53,407 nt of DNA from Secundilactobacillus hailunensis (GCF_005405185.1 NZ_BJDO01000013.1:1-53407), one strand, 5' to 3'. Shown: positions 42,218-51,950, counted from the first letter of the stretch. Numbers and translations: made by a program. The notes: generated from the sequence alone by a model not told the origin.

Positions 42218-43540
42218 CTACTTGATGATTTTATCATCCGTTTCAGGTCCCCAAATGAAGATGACAGCGGCCGCAATAATGGCAATTACTGCAATGCCGT
42301 AGAAGAGAAACACGGTTGAAAAATGGGTGATTACAATGGTGACGACTGAGGGCATCAAAACGTTTAATAGCTTGGAAACACCGTTGGCAATACCGGCGCC
42401 ACGGAAGCGGTGACTGGTTTCAAACAATTCGTTGGTGTAGATGCTGACCACGGTTGCCATTAGAATATAGAGGGTTACTGTCAGCAAAAAACCGTTTAGT
42501 AAGATACCCACCGTAGTGGTCTCATAGGCATAAGCAAACCCTAGAATAGCGACGGCAATAAAGGCGCTGCCAATTAATTTTTTCCGGCCAGTCTGGTCTA
42601 CTAGCAGGGCACCAATGGCACAGCCAATTGGGGCACCCAGCATCATGATGGCAGAAAAGCCGATGGAACTGACAATATTAATGCCGCGTTTCAGCAGTAA
42701 CGTTGGCACCCAAGTGGAGAAGGTATACTGGCAAAGCAGGGTGGCACTGACAGCAACAATTGCAATAAACAAGCCTTTGGCAAAGCTAATGTGGATGACA
42801 GATTTATTTTTATCTTCTAACTCACCATCATCGTAAAGCCCGCGGGTCGTGAGCTGTTTAATAATGGCGTTAGCCTCTTGAGTCCGGCCCTTAGTCAATA
42901 GCCAGCGGGGTGATTCAGGAAAATGACGACGGGCAAACCACAGGATCATGGCCAAAATCCCTAACAGCAGAAACATTGACCGCCAGCCGAATTTCGGAAT
43001 CACGAAGGTGGCAATCAGTAAGGTGATCGGTGCACCGGTGTTGGCGATGATCGCGGTTAATCCGGACCAGTGACCGCGACGTTTAACTGGCGCAAACTCA
43101 TTGACAACGGCATAACTGGTGACAATTTCGGCACCCAGACCAGTGGCAGCAAACAGCCGGCAGATGATCAGTGTGATCATATTCGGTGCAAAGGCGGCTA
43201 AGAGGGTAAACGCGCCAAATAGCAACAAATTATACTGATAAGATTTTTTGCGGCCATAAAAGTCGCCAATATACCCGGAAATTAACGATCCGAGGAACAG
43301 TCCTAAAAAGCCGCTGGATAAGAAGAGTGAACCCTGTGTAACGGTGGCAAAATGGGATGCAACCATGGCGCCATTGATGGCACTGGCCACGTAAACGTCA
43401 GCAGCGTCCAGCATGATGCCAGCGCCGGCTAATCCAAATACTTTGTAGAACAAAGGCGTTTCGCGAGCGGAATTAAGCTGTGTTTCGAGGTTAAGTGAAC
43501 TTGAACTGATGCTATGAGAAGTAACGGTATTAGAAGCCAT
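42218..43540 (-). CDS. MFS transporter (sugar/metabolite transporter subfamily)
   Basis: A 440-residue 12-helix permease. The loop 2-3 motif (GDFYGRKKS) and the PESPRWLLTKGR segment before the central loop are typical of the sugar porter / aromatic acid:H+ symporter side of the MFS. The substrate is unknown. ATG 43540 is chosen by AGGAGG upstream; the earlier reading from 43603 lacks a ribosome site. The gene lies alone downstream of a T-box leader, so its expression should follow charging of one tRNA; that suggests transport of an amino acid or related compound. Confidence 0.93.
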   Translation of the reverse strand: MASNTVTSHSISSSSLNLETQLNSARETPLFYKVFGLAGAGIMLDAADVYVASAINGAMVASHFATVTQGSLFLSSGFLGLFLGSLISGYIGDFYGRKKSYQYNLLLFGAFTLLAAFAPNMITLIICRLFAATGLGAEIVTSYAVVNEFAPVKRRGHWSGLTAIIANTGAPITLLIATFVIPKFGWRSMFLLLGILAMILWFARRHFPESPRWLLTKGRTQEANAIIKQLTTRGLYDDGELEDKNKSVIHISFAKGLFIAIVAVSATLLCQYTFSTWVPTLLLKRGINIVSSIGFSAIMMLGAPIGCAIGALLVDQTGRKKLIGSAFIAVAILGFAYAYETTTVGILLNGFLLTVTLYILMATVVSIYTNELFETSHRFRGAGIANGVSKLLNVLMPSVVTIVITHFSTVFLFYGIAVIAIIAAAVIFIWGPETDDKIIK

Positions 43541-43675
43541 ATGTATTCCTCCTAAAGATAGATGAATGATGTGTTTTTGTACCTGTGTATGGGCTAAGGG
43601 CACGAATGGATGCGCTGATGAATACTAGATACTGCGATTTGGCGAATAAAAATTCCCCCTTATCTGAAATAAATG

Positions 43676-43962
43676 TAAAATAAAACGTCCTTCGAAAAAA
43701 TTCGAAGGGCGCAATAGTATGCACGGTACCACCTTGATTTGTTGTCCATAAGACAACCTCAGCGGATCTAACAATGCTTAAATCCGTCGGCCAGATAATG
43801 GTGGTCACCACGAAATCCCAATAAACAATTATGGCTCAAAGCCTACTTTTAGTTCTAGATGCCATCCGTTTGCAGCCACTACGGACTCTCTAAGCACATC
43901 GAAGGAACTTACTCTGCTTATTCACTCTGTTTATCATTGATTTTTAATTATTCTTTAATTTA
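43676..43962 (-). promoter_or_regulatory. T-box leader of the MFS transporter, apparent Val (GTA) specifier
   Basis: On the minus strand: the stem I segment CAGAGTAAGTTCC (AGTA at 43913-43910), AGAGAG (43891-43886), and the specifier side AAAGTAGGCTTTGAG with GTA at 43846-43844. The antiterminator core is AAGGTGGTACCGTGC (43735-43721). The terminator is a CGCCCTTCGAA / TTCGAAGGACG hairpin (43711-43686) with a T-rich tail. Aligning the specifier side with the hisS leader base by base places GTA where GAC sits, followed by a purine. The UGGU bulge would pair with discriminator A73, which Val tRNAs have. Confidence 0.85.
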
Positions 43963-43967
43963 GTTGT

Positions 43968-43996
43968 ATGCTAACTCATAACTTGAACCTTGTAAA
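43968..43996 (-). promoter_or_regulatory. Promoter of the MFS T-box leader
   Basis: On the minus strand, TTTACA (43996-43991), 17 bases, TAGCAT (43973-43968). Confidence 0.65.
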
Positions 43997-44058
43997 GAGA
44001 CTAGCTAAAATCAATTTTAGTTATGCAGTCTTGATTGACGGTACAGACAGCGGTTTGC

Positions 44059-44087
44059 TTGTTTCATGAGCTGAAATACCCTATACT
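44059..44087 (+). promoter_or_regulatory. Promoter of msrA
   Basis: TTGTTT (44059-44064), 17 bases, TATACT (44082-44087). Confidence 0.65.
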
Positions 44088-44125
44088 GATCACTATTCAA
44101 TTTAATCAATTTAGGGGTGAACGAA

Positions 44126-44665
44126 ATGAGTAAAAAACGAGAAACAGCAATTTTTGCAGGTGGGTGCTTCTGGTGCATGGTCAAGCCCTTCGATACACAG
44201 CCAGGTATTGAGAAGGTGGTCTCTGGCTATACTGGTGGGCACGTGGCTAATCCGACTTACGAGCAGGTCAGCAGCCACACTACCGGCCATACCGAAGCGG
44301 TTAAAATTACCTTTGATCCAGAAATCATGTCTTATGAAAGATTAGTTCAGATCTATTGGCAGCAGACCGACCCAACGGATGCTATGGGCCAGTTTCAAGA
44401 CCGTGGCGACAACTACCGACCAGTCATTTTTGTGAAGGACGAGACCCAGCGTAAAATTGCAGAAAAGTCTCGTCAGGCTTTGATCGATAGTGGTAAATTC
44501 GATGCCCCAATCGTCACTCAGATTGAAGACGCTAAGCCATTTTATGAAGCTGAAGAAGAACATCAAGATTTCTATCGCAAGCAGCCAGCACGAATGGCCA
44601 TGCAGGAAGCCGGTGGGCGTGAAAAGTTCGTTAACGAACACTGGCAGGATTCGAAAACCAAGTAA
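44126..44665 (+). CDS. msrA: Peptide methionine sulfoxide reductase A
   Basis: Reduces the S form of methionine sulfoxide in oxidised proteins. The GGCFWCM motif has the catalytic Cys 14 and a second Cys 17, with HTTGHTEAV and the [11 protein letters not shown] segment downstream. 179 residues is normal for MsrA alone; no MsrB is fused. ATG 44126 is preferred over GTG 44117 because AGGGG is eight bases upstream of the ATG. Confidence 0.96.
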   Translation: MSKKRETAIFAGGCFWCMVKPFDTQPGIEKVVSGYTGGHVANPTYEQVSSHTTGHTEAVKITFDPEIMSYERLVQIYWQQTDPTDAMGQFQDRGDNYRPVIFVKDETQRKIAEKSRQALIDSGKFDAPIVTQIEDAKPFYEAEEEHQDFYRKQPARMAMQEAGGREKFVNEHWQDSKTK

Positions 44666-44757
44666 AGTTCGCTTTAGAATCTGGAAATAATGCTGTGCAG
44701 CCCGATGAGGTATGCTAGGATATTGGTAGTAACCTAACAGGATAGAGAGGGTTTGTT

Positions 44758-45633
44758 ATGGATGATGTACAGCGTTTAGTTAAACGCCATCAATCAATTG
44801 GAAAAATTTCGACTGCTTTTATATACGGTATTTTAGTGTCTATCGCCATGAATTTCTTTTGGACGCCAGGACACATTTATTCTTCTGGTATCACTGGGTT
44901 AGCCCAAATTGTGACGACCCTGACTGAACGGCACTTGACCTTTGTGATTTCAACTGCTTTAGGACTGTTTTTGCTGAACATCCCACTGTTTATCTTGGCG
45001 TGGCGGGCAATCGGTCATAATTTTACGGTTTATACGGTTATTGCGGTTTTTCTTGCCAGTTTAATGATCAAGATGCTGCATCCCGTTCATTTGACGACTG
45101 ACCCCATCATCTGTGCGCTGTTTGGTGGGGCGGTCAACGGGTTTGGAACCGGCTTGGCCCTTAAAAGCGGTATTTCAACCGGGGGCTTAGACATCTTGGG
45201 AATCGTGATTCGCCGCAAGACTGGCCGCTCGATTGGCTCCATTAACATTGCGTTTAATTCGCTGATCATTTTGGCTGCCGGTTTTCTGTACGGCTGGCCA
45301 CACGCGTTTTATTCCGCCATTGGGTTAGTGGTTAACGCCCGGGTCATGGATATGACTTATACGCGCCAGCAATTGATGCAGGTGATGATCATTACTGACC
45401 GGCCGAAAACGGTGATTGATTCGATTCAAAACCATATTCGACGGGGGATTACCATTGTGCATGATGCGGAAGGTGCCTATCACCATGATACGAAGACGAT
45501 CCTCTTCACTGTTATTTCGCGTTATGAAATGTCGGACTTAGAGGAAGCCATGAATGAAGCTGATTCAAGTGCCTTCACCAGTGTTTCAGAAATTTACAAG
45601 ATTTTGGGCCATTTTTATGAGCCTAGATTATGA
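44758..45633 (+). CDS. YitT-family membrane protein
   Basis: A 291-residue protein with five to six N-terminal membrane segments (DUF161-type repeats, GISTGGLDILGIVIRRKTG) and a C-terminal soluble DUF2179 domain (about 210-285). Family function is unsettled. AGAGGG precedes the ATG. It is a single-gene unit ended by a hairpin. Confidence 0.92.
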   Translation: MDDVQRLVKRHQSIGKISTAFIYGILVSIAMNFFWTPGHIYSSGITGLAQIVTTLTERHLTFVISTALGLFLLNIPLFILAWRAIGHNFTVYTVIAVFLASLMIKMLHPVHLTTDPIICALFGGAVNGFGTGLALKSGISTGGLDILGIVIRRKTGRSIGSINIAFNSLIILAAGFLYGWPHAFYSAIGLVVNARVMDMTYTRQQLMQVMIITDRPKTVIDSIQNHIRRGITIVHDAEGAYHHDTKTILFTVISRYEMSDLEEAMNEADSSAFTSVSEIYKILGHFYEPRL

Positions 45634-45640
45634 CAATTTT

Positions 45641-45684
45641 ATCGCTATGTTCTTGATATCAAGGGCATGGCGATTTTATATTTT
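45641..45684 (+). terminator. Terminator after the YitT gene
   Basis: ATCGCTATG and CATGGCGAT flank an inner CTTGATATCAAG palindrome; TTTTATATTTT follows. Confidence 0.8.
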
Positions 45685-45732
45685 GGTAAATTCTTAAATT
45701 CTGATAAAAGCCAGTTACTTAAAATTTGAATG

Positions 45733-45798
45733 TGGTATAATGCCAAGGTGTGCGTTACGGCACCCGTTGCTGGGAGACGTAACACAGGAGAAAAATAG
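45733..45798 (+). promoter_or_regulatory. Promoter and leader hairpin of the teichoic acid genes
   Basis: TGG-TATAAT (-10 at 45736-45741, extended) is followed by a short leader in which GTTACG and CGTAAC (ending just before the CACAGGAG ribosome-like site) can pair. No good -35 is seen. Confidence 0.6.
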
Positions 45799-45813
45799 AA
45801 TTGGTGGTCTGCT

Positions 45814-46968
45814 GTGAAAGTAATTTATATTTGGCTGGTCCGGTTGATATCTGCGCTGAACTTTTTTAGGCGAAGCAAGGTTCATTCAGTTATTTACCTG
45901 ATGAGTTTCGGCAATAATTTGAAGTTTATACTAGCGCTGGCTGATAAATTACCTGACAATCAGCGACTGGTCGTTTTTTACCGGCCAGATGTTGAAGTCG
46001 AGGCAACCCAGTTAGCTGCTTATGGCATCAAAGTTATTCCATTTCGGGATAATCTGCATTTTGTGTTTACTGGAATCCCGTTGATCATGACGGCTAGGCT
46101 GATCTTTTGCGACAACTACTACGCCTTTTTAGGCGGCCTGCTGCATCCGCGGCACGCCAAGATTGTTCAGCTCTGGCATGCCAATGGTGCAATTAAGCGC
46201 TTCGGCTGGGGCGACCCAACCACGAGTCAGCGTTCTAAAGAAGATCAGCGCCGTTTCCAACGGGTCTATGATCAGTTCGATGATTACGTGGTGGCTTCAG
46301 ATGCCATGGGCAACGTTTTTCAGGATAGCTATCGCGTCCCACGTTCACGGATGCAGTTACTGGGTTATCCGCGGTCTGACCGGTTCTTTTCTGCTAAATG
46401 GCAGGTCGGGGCGCGTGCGCGTATTGATCGTTTAGCGCCGGGGTTAGCCAAGCATCGGGTGATCTTATACGCACCAACGTATCGAGACTCGATGACCTTT
46501 GAGCTGACGCCAGAACTAAAAGAAGCACTGGTGGCTGATCCAAATGCCGTGGTGGTGGTCAAGCTCCATCCCTTGCTGCAAAAGTACGAACAGCGGCTTA
46601 GTCAGTCAACGACGCATCAGGTGCGCTTTTATCCGCAGCTGTCAACAACGGATCTGCTGATGGTGACGGAGACTTTAATTACCGATTATTCGTCGATTGC
46701 GTTTGATTACAGCTTGCTGCCACACGCGCATAGTCTGCTGTTTTATATGTCTGATTTAGAAGAGTACCAGCAAAATCCTGGTATTCAACCCCACTTTTTA
46801 AAGTGGCTGCCATCAGCACCCTTAAAGACACCGGCAGAACTGCGAACGGCAATTGTCGCTGACCGGCAAACGGATTTTACCAAGTTTAATCGTCATTGGA
46901 ATACTTACAATGATGGTCATGCGACGCAACGGGTCGTGGAATATTACTGCCGTTATTTGGAAAAATAG
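45814..46968 (+). CDS. CDP-glycerol glycerophosphotransferase family protein (TagB-like)
   Basis: A 384-residue peripheral membrane enzyme of the CDP-glycerol:poly(glycerophosphate) transferase family, which adds glycerol phosphate during wall teichoic acid synthesis. Seen: QLWHANGAIKRFGW (about 120-133), the catalytic His regions and ITDYSSIAFDYSLL near 289-302. Length suggests a primase (TagB-like), which adds the first unit, rather than a polymerase. GTG 45814 follows GGTGG; a clearer GGAG lies further up but serves no in-frame start. First of three related genes. Confidence 0.88.
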   Translation: MKVIYIWLVRLISALNFFRRSKVHSVIYLMSFGNNLKFILALADKLPDNQRLVVFYRPDVEVEATQLAAYGIKVIPFRDNLHFVFTGIPLIMTARLIFCDNYYAFLGGLLHPRHAKIVQLWHANGAIKRFGWGDPTTSQRSKEDQRRFQRVYDQFDDYVVASDAMGNVFQDSYRVPRSRMQLLGYPRSDRFFSAKWQVGARARIDRLAPGLAKHRVILYAPTYRDSMTFELTPELKEALVADPNAVVVVKLHPLLQKYEQRLSQSTTHQVRFYPQLSTTDLLMVTETLITDYSSIAFDYSLLPHAHSLLFYMSDLEEYQQNPGIQPHFLKWLPSAPLKTPAELRTAIVADRQTDFTKFNRHWNTYNDGHATQRVVEYYCRYLEK

Positions 46969-46991
46969 GCGGCGTAAAGGAGTGTTAACCT

Positions 46992-47798
46992 TTGAAAGAG
47001 GTCGGAACTTTATTCAAGGAACAATTTAATAGTTTAGGGATTATCTTTAGAATTTCAAAATATCAAGATCGTGCCGATTATCAAAGTCACTATCTGGGGT
47101 TAATTTGGGAATATCTATATCCCTTAATTCAAATCTGTATTTACTGGTTAGTGTTCGGTGTTGGCCTGAAACATGGGGCAAGCAGCGGTATTGATTACCT
47201 GCCTTGGATGGTGATTGGAATCACGCCATGGTTCTTCATGAACCGGGCAACTTTGGATGCTTCTAAGAGTATCTATCAACAAGTGGGAATGGTTTCTAAG
47301 ATGAAATTCCCCGTTTCAGCTTTACCGTCGATTAAAATTGTTTCCAATTTAAGTTCATTTTGGACGATGTTAGTGGTTTCTGTGATGGTTGGTTTGATTT
47401 ACGGGATTCGCCCCAATATTTACTGGCTTGAGTCAGTTTATTATTTCTTCTGTATGATCATGTTCCTGATTGCCTTTGGTATTTTTAACTCGGCAGTGTC
47501 AGTGCTTGTGCGGGATTATCACATCTTGCTCCAATCAGTGATGCGGATGTTATTCTACATTTCTGGTGTACTGTTTAACTTTGAGACTGGTGGCTTTCCA
47601 CCAGCTGTCATTCGGCTCTTGCAATTGAACCCATTCTTCTACGTGGTTTCCGGCTTCCGGGAATCAATGCTGGGTCAAGGCTGGTTCTGGCAACGACCAA
47701 CGTTAACCATTGAATTTTGGCTGATCGTGCTGTTCTTCTTACTAGTCGGTTCACATTTGCATTACAAGTTCCGTTCACGTTTCGTTGATTTAATTTAG
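46992..47798 (+). CDS. tagG: ABC transporter permease, TagG-like (teichoic acid export)
   Basis: A 268-residue ABC-2 type permease with six membrane segments, resembling the TagG subunit that exports wall teichoic acid across the membrane. Its RADYQSHYLGLIWEYLYPLIQ and the conserved GTL-type loops fit. The start is TTG 46992 after AAAGGAG. The ATPase partner (TagH) is not adjacent; it must be elsewhere. It lies between the two glycerophosphotransferase genes. Confidence 0.88.
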   Translation: MKEVGTLFKEQFNSLGIIFRISKYQDRADYQSHYLGLIWEYLYPLIQICIYWLVFGVGLKHGASSGIDYLPWMVIGITPWFFMNRATLDASKSIYQQVGMVSKMKFPVSALPSIKIVSNLSSFWTMLVVSVMVGLIYGIRPNIYWLESVYYFFCMIMFLIAFGIFNSAVSVLVRDYHILLQSVMRMLFYISGVLFNFETGGFPPAVIRLLQLNPFFYVVSGFRESMLGQGWFWQRPTLTIEFWLIVLFFLLVGSHLHYKFRSRFVDLI

Positions 47799-47821
47799 TC
47801 AATTAATAAGGAGGAATTACG

Positions 47822-49048
47822 GTGAAAACGACTGGACTGGTCAACCAAGTCATAAAAGGTCTAAAAATCGTGATTCGCAATGGGCTCATCGTTTTAAACG
47901 ATGGGTTTCTTTGTATCCCGGTAAAAAAAGATCTGCTGGTGTTTGAGAGTTTTAATGGTAACGATATTAATGACAATCCGGCAGCCATTTACCGGCAGCT
48001 GGTTCACGACCGCCCCGAGCTGAAAGCCACGGCTTATTTTGGGGTTAAACCACGGCGGTATCACGAGTTGCACGCGCAGTACCCAGACATCAAGCTAGTC
48101 AAACGTTTTTCATTCAAATGGGTGTGGCTGATGGCCCACGCTGGGTTTTGGGTGTTCAATTCACGCTTACCAAACTGGTGGCATAAAAATAAAGGGACAA
48201 CTTATATTCAGACCTGGCACGGCACACCGCTGAAACATTTAGGCGTTGATATTGAACACGTGGCGATTCCGGGAACCAAAACCGCCGATTACTATCAGCA
48301 ATTTATCCGGGAAGCGGCTCGTTGGGATTACTTGATTGCACCCAATGACTATTCGAAGCAGATTTTCCGTTCGGCATTTCAATTTCACAATCAGTTTTTA
48401 GACATAGGATATCCCAGAAATGACGTTCTCTATCATCAAAATCAGCCGGCCGTGATCCGGCAACTGAAGCAACGACTGGTTGGCGATCCGGATACAACAG
48501 TGATTACGTACGCGCCGACTTGGCGAGATGATGATGCCATTAAAACCGGTCAGTATCATTTTGAACTGCCATTTAAGCTGCAACGCTTTTTTGAACAGGT
48601 GGATGATCAGACCATCTTGGTTTTAAGACCGCACTATTTAGTGAAGGATCATATTGATATCCGGGAGTTTGAAGACCGAGTCAAGATCATTGCCGATGAG
48701 GACATTGCTAATTTGTACCTCATCTCCGATCTCATGATCACCGACTATTCGTCAGTCATGTTTGATTTTGCTAACCTGAACCGGCCAATGCTTTTCTATG
48801 CCTATGATCTCGAGCATTACCGCGATCAGTTGCGGGGCTTTTATTTTGACTATCAAGCTGAGATTCCGGGACCGTTAGCCACTACTGAGGATGCCTTTGA
48901 TGATTATTTGAGCCAGTTTGCAACTCAGGGGGCGTTTGCCGGTTATCGTTCGCAATTAGCTGGTTTTAACCAAAAATATTGCGATTGGGAAGACGGTTCA
49001 GCCTCAGAAAAAGTCGTTAAGGTTATCCTAGGGGGAATTCAAAAATGA
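47822..49048 (+). CDS. CDP-glycerol glycerophosphotransferase family protein (TagF/TarF-like)
   Basis: A 408-residue second member of the family. It has [14 protein letters not shown] (about 137-150), YAPTWRDDD and [24 protein letters not shown] near the C-terminus, the polymerase-side signature. It lacks the long N-terminal extension of full TagF polymerases, so it could be a TarF-type single-addition enzyme or a polymerase with a compact form. GTG 47822 follows AAGGAGG. Its stop overlaps the nfo start by four bases. Confidence 0.87.
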   Translation: MKTTGLVNQVIKGLKIVIRNGLIVLNDGFLCIPVKKDLLVFESFNGNDINDNPAAIYRQLVHDRPELKATAYFGVKPRRYHELHAQYPDIKLVKRFSFKWVWLMAHAGFWVFNSRLPNWWHKNKGTTYIQTWHGTPLKHLGVDIEHVAIPGTKTADYYQQFIREAARWDYLIAPNDYSKQIFRSAFQFHNQFLDIGYPRNDVLYHQNQPAVIRQLKQRLVGDPDTTVITYAPTWRDDDAIKTGQYHFELPFKLQRFFEQVDDQTILVLRPHYLVKDHIDIREFEDRVKIIADEDIANLYLISDLMITDYSSVMFDFANLNRPMLFYAYDLEHYRDQLRGFYFDYQAEIPGPLATTEDAFDDYLSQFATQGAFAGYRSQLAGFNQKYCDWEDGSASEKVVKVILGGIQK

Positions 49049-49974
49049 CATTTTTAATTGGTTCGCACGTCAGCATGAAGGGCAAAGAGATGCTGTTAGG
49101 GTCAGCTAAAGAAGCTGCTTCCTATGGTGAAAATGTGTTTATGGTTTACACGGGCGCACCGCAAAACACACGCCGTAAACCAATCGATAAACTTAATATT
49201 GAGGCTGGTCACGACTTTATGCAGACTCATGGGTTACGCCAGATCGTGGTCCACGCGCCGTACGTGGTCAATCTGGGTAATACCATTAAACCCGAAAACT
49301 ACCCCTTTGCGGTCCAATTTCTGCGTGAAGAAGTGAACCGGGCTGAAGCGATTGGCGCCACTCAGATCGTGTTGCATCCTGGCGCCCACGTTGGCGCGGG
49401 ACCCGAAGCGGCCATTGCTCAAATTGCCAAGGGCTTAAATGAAATTATTACCCCGGAGCAAACCGTCAAAATTGCGCTGGAAACCATGGCTGGTAAGGGG
49501 ACTGAAGTGGGGATTACCTTTGAACAGCTGGCGTCGATTATCGACCAAGTTACCGATAACGATAAACTATCGGTCTGCTTTGATACCTGCCATACCAGCG
49601 ATGCGGGTTACGCCATTAAAGATGATTTTGATGGTGTGTTAAAGCAGTTCGATGACGTAATCGGTCTTGATCGGCTGCAAGTTATTCATTTGAATGATTC
49701 CAAAAACCCGCAAGGCAGCCATAAAGACCGCCATGAATTGCTGGGTAACGGCACGATTGGTTTTGAGGCCTTAAATGCCATTGCTCATCATCCTAGTTTG
49801 GTCAACGTGCCTAAAGTGATGGAAACGCCGTGGGTGGCCATTGATAAGAAGCATAAACTGGCGCCTTATGGGTATGAAATTGAAATGCTGAAACGCCAAA
49901 CGTTTAATCCTAATCTGGAAGCAGACGTTTTAGCGCAAAAACCGTTTGATACGAGTTTGGAATCAGATAATTAA
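49045..49974 (+). CDS. nfo: Deoxyribonuclease IV (AP endonuclease)
   Basis: Zinc-dependent AP endonuclease of the Nfo family for base excision repair. The 309-residue protein has [10 protein letters not shown] near the start, [41 protein letters not shown] and MEATPW-like METPW. The ATGA overlap with the preceding glycerophosphotransferase indicates cotranscription with the teichoic acid genes, an odd functional mix. A bidirectional terminator follows. Confidence 0.97.
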   Translation: MTFLIGSHVSMKGKEMLLGSAKEAASYGENVFMVYTGAPQNTRRKPIDKLNIEAGHDFMQTHGLRQIVVHAPYVVNLGNTIKPENYPFAVQFLREEVNRAEAIGATQIVLHPGAHVGAGPEAAIAQIAKGLNEIITPEQTVKIALETMAGKGTEVGITFEQLASIIDQVTDNDKLSVCFDTCHTSDAGYAIKDDFDGVLKQFDDVIGLDRLQVIHLNDSKNPQGSHKDRHELLGNGTIGFEALNAIAHHPSLVNVPKVMETPWVAIDKKHKLAPYGYEIEMLKRQTFNPNLEADVLAQKPFDTSLESDN

Positions 49975-49980
49975 TTGTAA

Positions 49981-50025
49981 AAAATAGCGCCAGTAGAAAT
50001 CATTTTTCTACTGGCGCTATTTTTA
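49981..50025. terminator. Shared bidirectional terminator
   Basis: AAAATAGCGCCAGTAGAAA pairs perfectly with its complement ending near 50022; A and T runs lie on the two sides. It serves nfo and the gene ending at 50023. Confidence 0.92.
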
Positions 50026-50868
50026 ATTCGTCGTAAATAAGTCTTGATATTCAGGGTGTTTTTCAAGAAACTTTTGGGCGTATGAACAATCCGGAATAAT
50101 CGTTAAGTGATAAATTTGTGCAAAGCGGATAACGCGCAGCATTAACCGTTTAGCAATGCCTTGACCCCGTAGCTGCTCACTGACCTGGGTGTTGGTGACC
50201 ATGATCCGTTTATTTTGCTGGTCGTGAAAAATGATTTCGGCCAGTGTACTGCCATTTTCACCGTTGATGTAAAAGCGGCCGGGTTCGTATTTAATGGCTA
50301 GGGCGTTCAGCTCATCAGCAGGCTGCGGATCAAACTTGGCTTGTAAGTCAACAAAGGCGTTAACCGCCGTCTGCAAAAATGAGAGCGTATCTAAGTTGGT
50401 CATCAGATTTTGGTCATTAAACAAATGGTTGACATGTCCCAGATAAACTTCGGGGCGTTGAACGGGGAATACGTTTAACGTGACCAGTACTTGGCGGACT
50501 TGCTGGTTAGCACCAAAGCCGCCAGTGGCTTCAGGCGAACTGGAAACGACTAAGGCGATTTGATGTTTCCAATGATTACGTCGCTTGGAACCAACGTCAA
50601 AGGCATTCTTAAGGGCACCGGTCATCCCACGATTGTATTCTGGGGTGACGATGATCAACCCATCGACGTCATCTAACTGCTGCCGGAAAGTTTGCCAAGC
50701 AGGAACGGTATCGTCTTCATCGAGATCAGCGTTGTACAATGGTAACTGACCAATATCAATAAAAACGGGCGTCAGCTGAACGGGTAATAAATTTGCTAGA
50801 ACGTTAGCGACCTTTTGAGAATAGGCGGCTTGACGTAAGCTGCCCACAATAATTCCAATCTGAGTCAA
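50023..50868 (-). CDS. NADPH-dependent FMN reductase fused to a GNAT acetyltransferase
   Basis: A 281-residue fusion. Residues 1-175 are flavodoxin-like (IGIIVGSLRQAAYSQK at the start, TPEYNRGMTGALKNAFD near 78-94) and bind FMN. Residues from about 185 form a small GNAT domain (NGSTLAEIIF, then EQLRGQGIAKRLMLRVIRFA, the CoA-binding loop). TTG 50868 is the best start: AAGGAG is seven bases upstream, whereas GTG 50877 overlaps it. Both domains are intact. Confidence 0.88.
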   Translation of the reverse strand: MTQIGIIVGSLRQAAYSQKVANVLANLLPVQLTPVFIDIGQLPLYNADLDEDDTVPAWQTFRQQLDDVDGLIIVTPEYNRGMTGALKNAFDVGSKRRNHWKHQIALVVSSSPEATGGFGANQQVRQVLVTLNVFPVQRPEVYLGHVNHLFNDQNLMTNLDTLSFLQTAVNAFVDLQAKFDPQPADELNALAIKYEPGRFYINGENGSTLAEIIFHDQQNKRIMVTNTQVSEQLRGQGIAKRLMLRVIRFAQIYHLTIIPDCSYAQKFLEKHPEYQDLFTTN

Positions 50869-50983
50869 ATGAACCACTCCTTTGTTTAAACCAGTGAGTG
50901 AAAGTCAACTTGAGCCTTGCTAAACAGTATCCCATAATAGTGTGTCTCAGAAATAGGTGGTGCTAAATGTATTGCCAATCGGG

Positions 50984-51823
50984 TCAGTCTTTGATAGTAT
51001 CGATTTCGGCCGGTTCCAGGTTTTGATTTTCAAGAATCAAGGTCGCCGTTTCTTCAATTGATTTATTAGAGACATTGATGACTAAACAGCCGATCTTTTT
51101 GTAGATCTTATCGGCGTATTTTAATTCGGCCTTGATCTTTTCAGTATCCGAATAGGCACTTTCGGCGGGCAACCCATATGAAAGCATCCGTTGCTGGCGA
51201 ATTCGTCTTAACACTTTGGGACTATTGGTCAAACCAATGATTTTAGCGGGATCGACCTGCCATAATTCATCTGGTAACTGCGACTTAGGTGATAGTGGTA
51301 GATTAGCAACTTTGATACCACGATTGGCTAAAAAGAGGGATAGCGGCGTCTTGGAAGTTCGTGAGACACCCAGAATCACAATGTCTGCTTTCTGCAAACC
51401 AGTGGGATCCTTTCCATCATCGTAAGCCACGGCAAATTCCATGGCACCGATGCGGTCAAAGTAAGTATCGGTTAAACTGTGGTTGATGCTTGGAATCGAG
51501 GCGGGTTCAACCCCAGTGCGGTTAGTGAGCGCCTTCATAGCGGGCTGAATGCAGTCAAAAGACTGCAGGTGGTTTTCCTCAGCAAAGCTTCTCACCTGTT
51601 CGCTTAATGAATGCGTGACTAGCGTATAGTAAACGACCGCATCTTTTTTTGCAGCCATTTTTAAAATGCCGCTGAGGATCGCTTCCGTTTGAATAAAGGG
51701 AAAGCGCTGGTACTTCACTTTCAGATCAGGAAATTGCGCGACTGCGGTCTGGGCAACGGTCAGTGCCGTTTCACCAGATGAATCGGAAATAATAAAGATG
51801 TCGATATCAGAATTTTCAGCCAT
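50984..51823 (-). CDS. PPDK/PEP synthase regulatory protein (DUF299 family)
   Basis: A 279-residue bifunctional Ser/Thr kinase/phosphorylase of the DUF299 family that inactivates and reactivates pyruvate phosphate dikinase or PEP synthase. FIISDSSGETALTVAQ is the start signature and GVSRTSKTPLSLFLANRG (about 149-166) the P-loop-like motif. ATG 51823 is favoured over 51826 by the distance from GGGGG. No substrate enzyme is in the window. It is divergent from rpsU. Confidence 0.93.
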   Translation of the reverse strand: MAENSDIDIFIISDSSGETALTVAQTAVAQFPDLKVKYQRFPFIQTEAILSGILKMAAKKDAVVYYTLVTHSLSEQVRSFAEENHLQSFDCIQPAMKALTNRTGVEPASIPSINHSLTDTYFDRIGAMEFAVAYDDGKDPTGLQKADIVILGVSRTSKTPLSLFLANRGIKVANLPLSPKSQLPDELWQVDPAKIIGLTNSPKVLRRIRQQRMLSYGLPAESAYSDTEKIKAELKYADKIYKKIGCLVINVSNKSIEETATLILENQNLEPAEIDTIKD

Positions 51824-51921
51824 CATAAAGCCCCCGTTATTTAATAGTTAGTCTAATTTTAGCACAGGCGGAAACAAAGCGATGATATTTGAATTTTCTG
51901 GTTAAAACTTAATTGAAATGA

Positions 51922-51950
51922 TTGACGTGACGCGATTAGGTAGGTATAAT
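51922..51950 (+). promoter_or_regulatory. Strong promoter of rpsU
   Basis: TTGACG (51922-51927), 17 bases, TATAAT (51945-51950). Confidence 0.85.

Noticed and set aside
43604-43811. Minus-strand ORF extending into the MFS T-box leader
   Set aside because: It covers the terminator and antiterminator of the leader; the transporter start is fixed by AGGAGG at 43540.
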